From NCBI GenBank assembly GCA_036785325.1, contig JAXIVH010000130.1:374530-438529 (forward strand): DNA of 64,000 nucleotides, given 5' to 3'. Below the pieces are notes generated by a model that was not told the origin of the DNA, did not search any database, and was given only the letters and a program-made list of their open reading frames with translations. A program made the position numbers and the translations under genes. Of this stretch, positions 33,476-44,776 are shown piece after piece (within the stretch, counting starts at the first letter, position 1; each line of letters opens with the position of its first letter). Source of the stretch: Urophycis tenuis. Its lineage: Eukaryota; Chordata; Actinopteri; Gadiformes; Phycidae.

Positions 33476-33550
33476 GGTAAGATAAAATAAGGTAGTCCTT
33501 TATTAATCCCCCTTAGGAGAAATTCACGTTGACCAGCAGTACAGTGGGAT
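33476..33550 (-). repeat. LINE 3' tail, copy C
   Basis: Equivalent of 4574-4650. Confidence 0.6.
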
Positions 33551-34837
33551 AAATGAGTGCAATAAAAAAAACAGAGTATAAACAATAAATAGATTGACCG
33601 AAATTGAGATACTATTAAGTGAGAGCTATTAGAATAAGATCAAATAAAACATACTATATACATACATAGTAATCATCCTGTTTAAGGTGAACTGGGCAAT
33701 TGGTAGATGAGTCTGACTGAAGTGTAAATATAAATATAAATGTGCAGATGTAAATTGTGCAAAGTAAATGTGCAAATGGATTTCACAGGTAATGTAAGCA
33801 GACATAAATAATGAGGGTTTAGACAACAGACAGTCCTGAGGTGTGGGGGTACAGGTAGTACTGGGGTACTGCCACCCCAGCTCATCACCCCTTGCCATAC
33901 TCCCCTGTGGTACACGGTCTCCTACTGGCTGTTATAAACCTACTTCCACTGCTGTGAACAACTGGTTTACAACTCCTGTTGTTATTCCACATTGCACATC
34001 ATTGCACAGCCACAGGTGTGGACAAACTATTGATGATAGTGTCCTAGTTAATCCAGCCAGGTCAGCTAACACCAAACCTCACATCAGCAGTCTAACCTTT
34101 GGGCTATTAGTAACCAACCATCTTAATCACTGAACAAGTATTGGAAACCAAAATAATTATTTTGAAAGCAGAAATACTCTTTGAAGAAATACTCTTTCTC
34201 TTTTTTTTTTGCAATAAAGTATTTTTGTTCTGGTTTCTTACTGTATTAACAGCAATGAAATGTTTTATCGTCTTCTTACAAAAGTACTTATTGTAAGTCA
34301 CTTTGGATAAAAGTGTCTGCTAAATGCCATGTCAATGTAAAAGTATTATATTATATAATCGAGATCTAAATGGTATATGTGACACCCACACATGTATGGT
34401 CACAATTGTTGTTTGAATTATTGTTTATTTTTCGATGTAAATGGCTTGATTTAAGGGTGTTTTCTATATGGGTTTTAGTAAGGTGCATTTCCCCAACTCA
34501 ACCCCCAGAGGGAGTATTACCAAAAGTGAGCCCAAGTGATGGTAAGCTACGCCAGGCCTTCGTTCCTCAGACAGAGGACTGACTGCCTGCTGAACGAATA
34601 CAACTGACGACTCTTGTTTGTACTTTTCCTGTACAAAACAGGTAACTCATTCTGAGGCCTGTAACATATACAGTACATTACAATAAAAAATCAAAATCAA
34701 GGAAAGGAGAAGGGATTTGCATGTTGACTCAGGTATCAGGGCCGAAGCCTCTTCCAACCAATCGCTGCGGTACATCGCCTTATGCCATTTTAAGTTAACT
34801 CAGCAGTCACCCTGTCAGACTCCATGTCTCAATGCAT
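33551..34837. other. Copy C flank, no gene
   Basis: Equivalent of 4651-5937, including the approximately 78 bp that B lacks. Confidence 0.5.
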
Positions 34838-35740
34838 GTGGGCGGCAGTAGCTCAGTGGATAGAGCGGGTGGACAGAGCGGGTCTGGACAGAGCAGGTCG
34901 TCCACTAACCGTAGGGTCGGGCGGTTGGATCCCCACGATCCCTTGAGCAAGACACTGAACCCCAACTTGCTCCCCGGGCGCTGAGCATATATAGCAACCC
35001 ACTGCTCCTATGTACCATAGGATGGGTCAAATGAACACAGCAGCCCACTGCTCCTATGTACCATAGGATGGGTCAAATGAACACAGCAGCCCACTGCTCC
35101 TATGTACCATAGGATGGGTCAAATGAACACAGCAGCCCCACTGCTCCTATGTACCATAGGATGGGTCAAATGAACACAGCAGCCCCACTGCTCCTATGTA
35201 CCATAGGATGGGTCAAATGATAACAGCAGCCCACTGCTCCTATGTACCATAGGATGGGTCAAATGAACACAGCAGCCCCACTGCTCCTATGTACCATAGG
35301 ATGGGTCAAATAAACACAGCAGCCCCACTGCTCCTATGTACCATAGGATGGGGTCAAATGAACACAGCAGCCCCACTGCTCCTATGAACCATAGGATGGG
35401 GTCAAATGAACACAGCAGCCCCACTGCTCCAATGTACCATAGGATGGGTCAAATGATAACAGCAGCCCACTGCTCCTATGTACCATAGGATGGGTCAAAT
35501 GAACACAGCAGCCCCACTGCTCCTATGTACCATAGGATGGGTCAAATAAACACAGCAGCCCCACTGCTCCTATGTACCATAGGATGGGTCAAATGAACAC
35601 AGCAGCCCACTGCTCCTATGTACCATAGGATGGGTCAAATGAACACAGCGGCACACTGCTCCTATGTACCATAGGATGGGTCAAATGAACACAGCAGCAC
35701 ACTGCTCCTATGTACCATAGGATAGGTCAAATGCAGAAAA
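34838..35740 (+). repeat. tRNA-derived SINE with minisatellite, copy C
   Basis: Uninterrupted SINE head followed by about 15-16 units of about 47 bp and the SINE terminus. This is the longest of the three arrays. Confidence 0.77.
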
Positions 35741-36171
35741 CACATTTCATTCCAATATCTAAAAAATACTGAGAATGACCAATAACCTCTCTTAAAAAAT
35801 GTGTTTGTCGGACAATGGTATAATCAGATTTGTTTCAACATAATCAAACAAAACTTCCTGAAGATCAGACAAAAATATGCATTTGAGGGAGAATGCAATT
35901 CAATTAAGTGAAAGAAAAATTACATTTCACATTAAAAGCGTACAATTTAGAAACAAATGATTTGTTTAATCTTGAAACCTTGTATTGTGACACATTTGAT
36001 GTCCCGTTCATTTAGGGACCCTTCTTGATTCTTTCTCACTGATTTTCTAGAATCTTGCCCTCTGACAGTTTTGCGGTTACCCTGCCAACGCTCTCGTTTG
36101 CAGTGTCTGAACATGAGAGTCCACGCTTCAAGATTCAAGTCCTTTATTGTCTAAATGTGCAGCATCACTTA

Positions 36172-37082
36172 TGTAACAGAGTTGAATATAACTTTATTTA
36201 GATAATGTGAATTCTCTCAAAACTACGAGATTACTATGTTATTGCATTCTGTTTATTTATATACACTGATTTTACATGCTGAAAAGTTTTTCATATGTTG
36301 TACGGTACCCATTCACGTGAGTTTAACAATGAGACATTGCGGCTGCAATCGTAATTTCATTTCTACTCTGCACGTCAATGTTCTGAGCACTTGCGCTTCC
36401 CGTACTCCAGTCAGACCTTTAGTCTACTGGAGGTAAGCTGTACATAGTGTTCCGTGAATAATTTTTTGTTTTAATAAAATAGCATGTCTATCTTTCATAC
36501 TGGTTTGAAAATAAGTACTTGTATAGGTTGTATTAACATATATTTCTGCAAGTAATGCTACAGTGTTGTATTTAGATTGTTTTTAATCGAGCTATTGTAA
36601 GCTACATCTTTTTGGCGGCAGCCACGTTATGTTCGCTAGCTCCAGGGAGAAAACTCCCTTGACTTGACTTGTTTTTTGCGTTTACACTGTAGATTTGGAT
36701 GTGCAGTCGCCTGATATCAATGGATTTGTTTTATGTGTGAATGCAGGTACGTTGGTTATACTGTTCATGAATTAATGTTTGTCGCGTGGTGAATTGATGT
36801 TCTATGAAAAACAAAACAAAACTATACGATCACAAGGTGTAAAATGCCCACTCTGTTTGTCATTTTATCTTGTTCATTCTTGTATCTGTATTTAAGAATA
36901 GCATAGGTAATGCTAGCCAGTCAGACCTTTAGTCTACTGGAGATTTGGATGTGCAGTCGCCTGATATCAATGGATTTGTTTTATGTGTGAATGCAGAGGG
37001 CAATAAAAAACACCAAGAAGAATTCCTGTGTTGAGCCATTTTCAATCACCACAACTGATGCCTGAATAGGAGAGGCGTCACA
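36172..37082 (+). repeat. 5' LTR of copy C element, with an intron-like structure
   Basis: 911 bp. It carries segment 1 (36407-36432), then GTAAGC...TGTAG (36433-36692), then segment 2 (36693-36746). Segments 1 and 2 then recur directly joined at 36917-36996. A polyadenylation signal AATAAA lies at 37002-37007. Confidence 0.9.
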
Positions 37083-37083
37083 C

Positions 37084-37096
37084 TGGTGCCGTGACC
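37084..37096 (+). promoter_or_regulatory. Primer-binding site, probably tRNA-His
   Basis: TGGTGCCGTGACC follows the 5' LTR after one base. It matches the complement of the tRNA-His 3' end (GTCACGGCACCA), as I recall that tRNA. Confidence 0.65.
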
Positions 37097-37359
37097 ACTT
37101 CAGGATCGTCTGGATCAGCTTCAAGCAGATCGCCGAGGGCTGCTGTGCGGTGAATGTTGTCTGATTTTGTGGTGATTACGTATATGGCTTTTAGAAGCTG
37201 CATTCAATTGCATTCTACGTTTTGAATGGTTAAGTTTCATTTCTCTTCAGTGTAGTCTTACTTAACTACATTTTCTTTAGGCTTTCTTGTGAGATAGTAT
37301 ATATATTTTTTTTCAAAATTTCAATTTTTTTTTTCTCCAGATTAATTTTTCCAAATAAC

Positions 37360-38841
37360 ATGGAAGGGACAAATAGTGAGTATGGAGATAAGGGCTACAC
37401 CTTAGGCAGGGGCAGGGGCGTTCGTCCTAGTGACATAAATGATGGCACAATGTCAAGTGGGTTTGGAAGTGAGGGTGCATGTGGTCCTCAAACATGCTCT
37501 GGTAATGTCAGGAGCAGAGGGTATGATCTGAGCCCGGACTGGTCTCCTAGTGAGCAGTTTTTGAAGGGGGATGCACAAGCCTCTACACCTGTTAGTGACA
37601 ACATTGCCATACAACACCTGACTGATATGGTAGGCCAGCTAGGACAACAAATAGGTGACTCCATTGTAGCCAGACTCATGTCAGCTGGGCTTCCTGACCG
37701 TGATACTGCATACAGTACACCAGTGACTCAAAAACCAGCGAGTGTTTTGACGCATAGCACACACAACACACAGCATGACTCATCTCCAGTGATTGTACAT
37801 GTAAAGACTGAACGTGACCCTGTAGTATTTAGGGGAAATAGTTCTGACAAATACTCTGTCCAGGAATGGATTGACATGACAAAAGCCCACATGAGAAAAC
37901 AGTCTTATACAAAAGCTGAACAGGCAGAGGAGATTCAAGGCAGGCTGCTGGGAAAGGCCAGAGATGTTGTGACTGTAGCTCTGAGGAGTGACGACATGCT
38001 AGATGTAAAGCAAAATCCAGACCTCATATATGACATTCTAATGCGATATTTCAGTCAGTCCTCATCATCGCTTCCTTTACAAGACTTTTATACCACACTG
38101 CCCAGGCCAAAAGAGAATCCAGTTGATTATTGGATCAGACTTAACAAAGCAGCAGACACGGCTGATGAGGGTCTACGCCGTCAAGGTAGGAGAATGGAGA
38201 ACATTGGTGGAGAGGTGGCGCAAATGTTCGCTAAGCACTGTCCTGATTCACAACTCTCATCCATTTTTAAATGTAAGCCTGTCAGTGAGTGGACTTCCAG
38301 AGATATCCAGCTTAGAATAGATGAATACCAAAGAGAAATGAGGACATCTGCTGTGTCCTACGGTGCTCCACAACTGAAAAGTCATCCTGCTGCTGTCCTT
38401 GACGATGAGTCGCGTGCTTGTGCTACCGCTCAATTTCATGGGGAGGACCCCCATTCATCTTGTTCATGTTCCTGTGCTGTGTCTTTGCAGCCGTCTACCT
38501 CACCTTCAGTCTCTGCTTGTGTCCAGCAGCACGTGCAACGCCCACAGCGTGTGCCGCCACCACAGAGCACTTGGCAGCCTGAAGAAGGCGTTCTTGGTCG
38601 CATGATGAGCATGCTTGAGCGGGTTCTGGCCAGGGTGGATCAACCCAGCACTGAGCGTCGCCAAAGACGCCCCAACTATTTCAGCTCACCACCATGTAAG
38701 GTGTGCAGAGACAGTAATCATTCCACCCTGTCTCATTGCAAATCTGACCGTCTCCGCTTCAAATGCCTAGCCCCTGGTCACTCTAAGCAGCACTGTCCAA
38801 ACGGTTCCCCACCACAGCTTGGCCCAACATCGGGAAACTAG
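37360..38841 (+). CDS. Retrotransposon Gag (copy C element)
   Basis: 493 codons from ATG 37360 to TAG 38839-38841. A capsid-like helical region runs from about residue 154 to 330 (starting DPVVFRGNSSDKYSVQEWID). C-terminal zinc knuckles lie at about residues 446-479 (CKVCRDSNH...HC and CLAPGHSKQHC). A pyrimidine tract ending CTCCAG lies about 20 bp before the ATG and could serve as a splice acceptor for a donor in the LTR. The stop overlaps the pol frame, so Gag-Pol would need a -1 shift. Confidence 0.9.
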   Translation: MEGTNSEYGDKGYTLGRGRGVRPSDINDGTMSSGFGSEGACGPQTCSGNVRSRGYDLSPDWSPSEQFLKGDAQASTPVSDNIAIQHLTDMVGQLGQQIGDSIVARLMSAGLPDRDTAYSTPVTQKPASVLTHSTHNTQHDSSPVIVHVKTERDPVVFRGNSSDKYSVQEWIDMTKAHMRKQSYTKAEQAEEIQGRLLGKARDVVTVALRSDDMLDVKQNPDLIYDILMRYFSQSSSSLPLQDFYTTLPRPKENPVDYWIRLNKAADTADEGLRRQGRRMENIGGEVAQMFAKHCPDSQLSSIFKCKPVSEWTSRDIQLRIDEYQREMRTSAVSYGAPQLKSHPAAVLDDESRACATAQFHGEDPHSSCSCSCAVSLQPSTSPSVSACVQQHVQRPQRVPPPQSTWQPEEGVLGRMMSMLERVLARVDQPSTERRQRRPNYFSSPPCKVCRDSNHSTLSHCKSDRLRFKCLAPGHSKQHCPNGSPPQLGPTSGN

Positions 38842-38888
38842 TTGACTTGTATTCGGCGGAGGGCAGTACAGGTCAAGAAGATTCCTCC
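38832..38888 (+). promoter_or_regulatory. Programmed -1 frameshift site with predicted pseudoknot
   Basis: The heptamer G GGA AAC (38832-38838) sits in the gag frame immediately before the gag TAG. Stem 1 pairs 38842-38853 with 38865-38876 (12 pairs, two of them G-U). The loop bases GGAGG (38858-38862) can pair with CCTCC (38884-38888), giving an H-type pseudoknot. G GGA AAC is a known retroviral slip site. Confidence 0.8.
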
Positions 38889-41800
38889 TACTTTCCTGAT
38901 GCAGAATCTGTTGATGGTTTTTCACAAGTTCCACCTGTCGGTATCGTGTATCAAAATACTCAGATTGTTGGAGGCCATGACAGCTTGTTTTACACACCAG
39001 TAAGGATTGGGGACAAGATCACTCTAGGCGCCATGCTAGATAGTGGCTCAATGGCATGCACAATCAGTGGAACTGCTATGTGTTCTCTGCTTTCTGCTGG
39101 TGCAGTGAGTGAAGTTGATAGTTTTTCTACTGATGTTACTCTTATCGGGGTGGGGGGTAGCCGAGTGAACCCAAAGTCTGCTTTTAATCTTCACATGGAA
39201 GTTTATGATTGCAAAATAATAGTGCCAACGATAGTAGTTGAGGGACAACATGATGACTTAATCCTTGGGACCAATGTGATAAAACATGTGCTTCGTGAGT
39301 CAAAGAAGTATACTAAGTACTGGGCGGCAGTCTCTGCGCCGTCATCAGCTGACACAGAAGCTGAGCATTTTCTTTCCATGTTGGCTGGCTTAAACAGGTG
39401 GAGAGGCACTGAAATGCCTGACAAGATAGGTACAGTACGATGTAATGCAGCCACTCTCCTTGAACCTGGCTGTGAGTATCTCCTGTGGGGAAAGCTGCCA
39501 AAGCCTGCTCATGTGTCTCCCGGTAGTGCTGTAATGACAGAGCCCACATCAGCACGCTCTGCTCCAAAAGGACTCATGGTTGCCAGGGTCGTGACACCCT
39601 TGTGGTCGGACGGATGGGTCCCCTTGAAAGTGATGAATGTGTCTGAGAAGCCCATACTTCTGAGACGTAATGCTAAGCTTGCAGATCTGGTGCCCTGTGT
39701 TGCTTTAGAAGACCTAGACTTGGTCAGCAATCACCAAAAGACTTCTACTGTACCTGTTGCTGGCTCTGTCCATCATGGTGTGGAATGTACTGAGGAAAAG
39801 TTGAAGTCCATTGGTCTCACTGACTTAGACATCAGCCGTTGTGATGCCTCTGCAGACTGTAAAAGCAAGTTGGTTGACCTCATTGCTCGCTATGAGGATG
39901 TTTTCTCGCGCAATCACCTTGATTGTGGCAAAGCAGAGGGGTTTGTCCACAGAATCCACTTGATTGACCAAAAGCCATTCAGACTCCCTTTCAGACGTGT
40001 GCCACCGAGCCAGTATCAGAAACTACGTCATGTTCTAAATGAAATGGAGGAAAAAGAGATAATTCGAAAATCAACAAGTGAATATGCCTCACCTTTGGTC
40101 CTTATTTGGAAAAAGAATGGTGATTTGCGTGTGTGCACGGATTTCAGATGGCTAAACAAAAGGACTTTGAAGGACGCTCACCCTTTGCCTCATCAGGCAG
40201 ATTGCTTAGCCGCGCTTGGAGGCAATTCCCTCTTTAGCACCATGGACCTGACTTCAGGCTTTTACAACATGCCACTACATGAGGATGACAGAAAGTATTC
40301 GGCGTTCACTACACCGATGGGGCTATATGAGTACAACAGGTTACCGCAGGGTCTCTGTAACAGTCCAGGGAGCTTTATGAGAATGATGACTACCATTTTT
40401 GGTGATCAGAATTTCCTCAGTCTGTTGTGCTACTTGGACGACATTTTAGTGTTTGCACCAGATGAAAGGACTGCTTTAGATCGTTTAGAAATGGTATTTA
40501 GCAGACTCCGTGAACACAATTTAAAATTAGCGCCCAAGAAATGTTACTTTTTGAAGAAGTCAGTCAAATTCCTTGGCCATATAATTGATGAATATGGAGT
40601 TTCTACAGACCCAAGTAAAGTTGAGAGTATATGCAACATGACTGTGACAGACTTGATGGAGATGGATGGAGTGACCCCATCTGAGAAGCGAACTCGATCT
40701 TTCCTGGGAATGCTGAACTTTTATCAGCATTTCATCCCAGGTTATTCAGCCCTTGCAAAGCCTTTGTTTTCGCTGTTAGCCGGTCAGAGACAGAAAAAAG
40801 GTAGACACGCAAAACGTGTTATGGCGAGCCGCAAGCTCAAACCAGCAGATTGGACTGCTGATCACAGTCTTGCATTTGATGAGCTCAAACAAGCCCTCAT
40901 TAATTCAGTTGTTTTGGCTCACCCAGACTTCAGTCAACCATTTTTGCTGTCCACTGATGCTTCTTTGGATGGCCTTGGGGCTGTTTTATCACAAGTAGGG
41001 GAGGGTGACATGGTGGCTAGACCAATAGCATTTGCTAGTAAGTCTTTGAGTCGATCACAAAAGAACTATCCAGCCCATCGATTGGAGTTTCTCGCTCTCA
41101 AGTGGGCGGTCTGTGAGAAATTTAGTCACTGGCTAAAAGGCCATGACTTTACTGTGTGGACGGACAATAACCCACTAACACACATAATGACTAAACCTAA
41201 ACTTGACTGTTGCGAACAGCGGTGGGTGTCAAAATTAGCCAGTTACAACTTTGACATCAAATATGTGCCAGGCGCACGGAATGTTGTTGCTGACGCCCTC
41301 AGTCGTGTCCCTTTTTGCAAGAGTGTTGGTTATCGGCTGGTCCATGAACCATTGAGTGAACTCATCAGAGAAGCGAGTGTTGTGTCTGACGCAGCGGTCC
41401 ACCAGACATTTAGAGCATCAAACGGTCAATCTGTGGTGAGAGAGGAGCAGGACCATGTTATGGCCAGCCATGTCCAGTCCCTTCACATGTCACCCCTGTC
41501 TTTGACTGCGCAGGAAGTTTCAGCTGTAATGCAGTCGCACACTGAGTGGGTCTCTGGAACACGGACTCGTGCAACAGCCCTGGTGAGACATTTACCCCAG
41601 CTTGTCCCTGATGTATTGCCCAGCTTGCCTGTTCACTCTGAGGGAGATCTTCGAAATGCACAGCTTCAGGATAGGATCTTGTCTCGGATCCGTTTTTATG
41701 TGGAAAGGCGTCGGAGACCATCCAGACGGGAAAGGGCGCATGAGTCGAGCCATGTTTTAAAACTGCTGAAACATTGGGAAAAGTTTGTCTTGAGTGATGA

Positions 41801-43628
41801 CATCCTGTACAGAGTTTCTCGTGATCAGATTTCCAAGACGAGACGCCACCAGTTTGTAGTTCCTGACTGCCTAAAAGCTGATGTTTTGAAAGGAGTGCAC
41901 GACAGTGCAGGCCATCAAGGCCAGTCCAGGACTCTGAACATTGCTAGACAGAGATTTTTTTGGTTACATATGGACAGAGATGTGAGAGAATATGTTTGTC
42001 ATTGCCAGCGTTGTATTGTGAGCAAAGTAGCTGAGCCTGATGGAAGAGCTCCTTTAGAAAGTATCGTCACCACCCGACCCTTGCAACTTGTATGCATCGA
42101 CTTCTGGTCAGCTGAGGATTCACACAATAAGTCTGTGGATGTTTTAGTAATGACAGATCATTTTACCAGACTGGCCCAGGCCTTTGCCTGCAGAGATCAA
42201 TCAGCCAAGCAGGTTGCAAGAGTCCTCTGGGAGAAGTATTTCTGCGTCTATGGGTTTCCTGAGAGAATACACAGTGACCAGGGCCCAAGTTTCGAAAGTG
42301 AATTAATCGCTGAGCTTTTGAAGTTGTTGGGTGTTCGAAAATCCCACACTACCCCTTACCACCCAATGGGGAATGGCAGTGTTGAGCGCTTTAATCGAAC
42401 GCTTGGCAACATGATCAGAGCTCTTCCTCCTGAAGCTAAGCTTGACTGGCCTAGACGCTTACAAACATTAACGTTTATGTACAATTGCACTTCTCATGAA
42501 ACAACAGGATATGCACCATTTTTCCTGATGTTTGGAAGGGTGCCACGTCTTCCGGTAGACATCCTGTTTGGGAATGTTTTGACTGACCCTGATGTCACCA
42601 ATTTTGACAGATATGTCATAAAGCTCTCTGAGGACTTGAAGGAAGCCATGTTGATCGCTCAGGAACATGCGACTAAAGAACAAGGCAGACAGACGAGACT
42701 TTATAATAGGAAGGTGAAAGGAGCAACAATTGAGATTGGGGACCGCGTACTTGTGGCAAATAAGAAAGAGAGAGGAAAGAGAAAAGTTGCAGATCGATGG
42801 GAGCCAACTGTTTACACGGTGACAGATAAGAATGCCAAAACACACACATACAAAATACAAAACACTGTCACAGGGAGCGAGCGGGTGGTTCATCGGAATC
42901 TGCTCATGCTGGTGAATTTCCTTCCTGTCCAAGGTGTGCCGCATTTCCCTCTGTCTGATCTCTCAATGTCCTCTGTCTTGCCTTCTGCCCTGGATGTCCA
43001 TTCCATGGCTTCCGATCAAACTTCATCTCAGCAGACGGAAGATCAAATGTCTGTCCACCAAGAATCTCAACATAGTGTGGAAAATGTCCAGAGTGTTTCT
43101 GAGCCTGTGAATGTTTTGAATGGCTGTCTGCCCAGCTCTAATATGGAGAGTCCATGTTCTGATGTCTTGCCAGGGCTACCTGTGGTTGACGAGAGAACCA
43201 GAGAGTGGGTCAGCCACTTGAATACACCAGGTTACCCACCTGACTCTCTTGATGGACCTTTCAGTGAGACACTTGCTGGCCAGACTGAAGTGTTGACTGA
43301 TAAAGCATCAGATTTGTGCTCTAGACCTTCTTTCTCGACTCCAACTGAAGAGACTGTAGCTAAAGATTCCTTGACTGTTAGTGACCACAACATAGCTTCT
43401 GTAGTTACTTCTGACACTGCACCCATAATGTACACACTGAGTTGCCTGGGCCTGCACCACAAAATACTACACGTTTGGGTCGTGTTATTAGATCAGTCAA
43501 CAGGCTTCTTTATACTATATCTAGACAAGATGTCACTAAACGGTTGCAACGGAATGTTCAGACTGACTGCAGCTCTGTTGTTCAAGCCCTTAGGGCATAA
43601 GTATTCAGTATTTCTTTGTGTGTTTTAG
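38832..43628 (+). CDS. Retrotransposon Pol: PR-RT-RNaseH-IN (copy C element)
   Basis: The -1 frame is open from 38787 and has no ATG near its start, consistent with entry by frameshifting at 38832-38838. Counting residues from 38847: protease LDSGS at about 63; reverse transcriptase with YLDDILVFA at about 529; RNase H STDASLDGLG at about 702; integrase HHCC zinc region at about 1017-1058; and a D,D35E core (CIDFW about 1082, SDQGPSF about 1142, GNGSVERF about 1176). A GPY/F-like segment follows, then a long Ser-rich tail. The last approximately 60 residues may be out of the ancestral frame (see findings). No chromodomain was recognised. Confidence 0.9.
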   Translation, partial: GKLVDLYSAEGSTGQEDSSYFPDAESVDGFSQVPPVGIVYQNTQIVGGHDSLFYTPVRIGDKITLGAMLDSGSMACTISGTAMCSLLSAGAVSEVDSFSTDVTLIGVGGSRVNPKSAFNLHMEVYDCKIIVPTIVVEGQHDDLILGTNVIKHVLRESKKYTKYWAAVSAPSSADTEAEHFLSMLAGLNRWRGTEMPDKIGTVRCNAATLLEPGCEYLLWGKLPKPAHVSPGSAVMTEPTSARSAPKGLMVARVVTPLWSDGWVPLKVMNVSEKPILLRRNAKLADLVPCVALEDLDLVSNHQKTSTVPVAGSVHHGVECTEEKLKSIGLTDLDISRCDASADCKSKLVDLIARYEDVFSRNHLDCGKAEGFVHRIHLIDQKPFRLPFRRVPPSQYQKLRHVLNEMEEKEIIRKSTSEYASPLVLIWKKNGDLRVCTDFRWLNKRTLKDAHPLPHQADCLAALGGNSLFSTMDLTSGFYNMPLHEDDRKYSAFTTPMGLYEYNRLPQGLCNSPGSFMRMMTTIFGDQNFLSLLCYLDDILVFAPDERTALDRLEMVFSRLREHNLKLAPKKCYFLKKSVKFLGHIIDEYGVSTDPSKVESICNMTVTDLMEMDGVTPSEKRTRSFLGMLNFYQHFIPGYSALAKPLFSLLAGQRQKKGRHAKRVMASRKLKPADWTADHSLAFDELKQALINSVVLAHPDFSQPFLLSTDASLDGLGAVLSQVGEGDMVARPIAFASKSLSRSQKNYPAHRLEFLALKWAVCEKFSHWLKGHDFTVWTDNNPLTHIMTKPKLDCCEQRWVSKLASYNFDIKYVPGARNVVADALSRVPFCKSVGYRLVHEPLSELIREASVVSDAAVHQTFRASNGQSVVREEQDHVMASHVQSLHMSPLSLTAQEVSAVMQSHTEWVSGTRTRATALVRHLPQLVPDVLPSLPVHSEGDLRNAQLQDRILSRIRFYVERRRRPSRRERAHESSHVLKLLKHWEKFVLSDDILYRVSRDQISKTRRHQFVVPDCLKADVLKGVHDSAGHQGQSRTLNIARQRFFWLHMDRDVREYVCHCQRCIVSKVAEPDGRAPLESIVTTRPLQLVCIDFWSAEDSHNKSVDVLVMTDHFTRLAQAFACRDQSAKQVARVLWEKYFCVYGFPERIHSDQGPSFESELIAELLKLLGVRKSHTTPYHPMGNGSVERFNRTLGNMIRALPPEAKLDWPRRLQTLTFMYNCTSHETTGYAPFFLMFGRVPRLPVDILFGNVLTDPDVTNFDRYVIKLSEDLKEAMLIAQEHATKEQGRQTRLYNRKVKGATIEIGDRVLVANKKERGKRKVADRWEPTVYTVTDKNAKTHTYKIQNTVTGSERVVHRNLLMLVNFLPVQGVPHFPLSDLSMSSVLPSALDVHSMASDQTSSQQTEDQMSVHQESQHSVENVQSVSEPVNVLNGCLPSSNMESPCSDVLPGLPVVDERTREWVSHLNTPGYPPDSLDGPFSETLAGQTEVLTDKASDLCSRPSFSTPTEETVAKDSLTVSDHNIASVVTSDTAPIMYTLSCLGLHHKILHVWVVLLDQSTGFFILYLDKMSLNGCNGMFRLTAALLFKPLGHKYSVFLCVF

Positions 43629-43865
43629 TATAGTGTTGACATTTATACCTAATGATGTATGCATTGATTGTTTTGGGCAAGTGTAGAATGTGTAAGGCAT
43701 TCTGCATCCGGTGGTTGGTTGGCGTTGCTTTCTGTCCACTGCATCCTTAAAAGGATACCTTTTGTATGGTCGGACTTTTAGTGTGTAGTCCCTTGACATT
43801 CGATGAGCTTTGGGTATAGTGTTGAAGAAGGTGTGTAATTTTGTCCAGAATTCAGTGGGGGTGGG

Positions 43866-44776
43866 TGTAACAGAGTTGAATATAACTTTATTTAGATAAT
43901 GTGAATTCTCTCAAAACTACGAGATTACTATGTTATTGCATTCTGTTTATTTATATACACTGATTTTACATGCTGAAAAGTTTTTCATATGTTGTACGGT
44001 ACCCATTCACGTGAGTTTAACAATGAGACATTGCGGCTGCAATCGTAATTTCATTTCTACTCTGCACGTCAATGTTTTGAGCACTTGCGCTTCCCGTACT
44101 CCAGTCAGACCTTTAGTCTACTGGAGGTAAGCTGTACATAGTGTTCCGTGAATAATTTTGTGTTTTAATAAAATAGCATGTCTATCTTTCATACTGGTTT
44201 GAAAATAAGTACTTGTATAGGTTGTATTAACATATATTTCTGCAAGTAATGCTACAGTGTTGTATTTAGATTGTTTTTAATCGAGCTATTGTAAGCTACA
44301 TCTTTTTGGCGGCAGCCACGTTATGTTCGCTAGCTCCAGGGAGAAAACTCCCTTGACTTGACTTGTTTTTTGCGTTTACACTGTAGATTTGGATGTGCAG
44401 TCGCCTGATATCAATGGATTTGTTTTATGTGTGAATGCAGGTACGTTGGTTATACTGTTCATGAATTAATGTTTGTCGCGTGGTGAATTGATGTTCTATG
44501 AAAAACAAAACAAAACTATACGATCACAAGGTGTAAAATGCCCACTCTGTTTGTCATTTTATCTTGTTCATTCTTGTATCTGTATTTAAGAATAGCATAG
44601 GTAATGCTAGCCAGTCAGACCTTTAGTCTACTGGAGATTTGGATGTGCAGTCGCCTGATATCAATGGATTTGTTTTATGTGTGAATGCAGAGGGCAATAA
44701 AAAACACCAAGAAGAATTCCTGTGTTGAGCCATTTTCAATCACCACAACTGATGCCTGAATAGGAGAGGCGTCACA
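43866..44776 (+). repeat. 3' LTR of copy C element
   Basis: 911 bp with the same internal segment/intron-like/fused-segment structure as the 5' LTR. I saw differences only near the TTCTGAGC/TTTTGAGC site and in the ATTTTTTG/ATTTTGTG run. Confidence 0.93.

Larger units (their letters stand above)
36172..44776 (+). mobile_element. Gypsy-type LTR retrotransposon in copy C, full length
   Basis: 8.6-kb element with 911-bp LTRs (36172-37082, 43866-44776) starting TGTAACAG. A primer site follows at 37084, gag and pol overlap in different frames, and a purine tract (43854-43865) precedes the 3' LTR. The duplicon sequence resumes at CTTACAGTCC. The target duplication is CTTA if the LTR ends CA, or ACTTA if it ends one base earlier. 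A and B keep the empty site. I saw two or three LTR differences, so the insertion is young. Domain order PR-RT-RNaseH-IN places it in Metaviridae. Confidence 0.93.
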
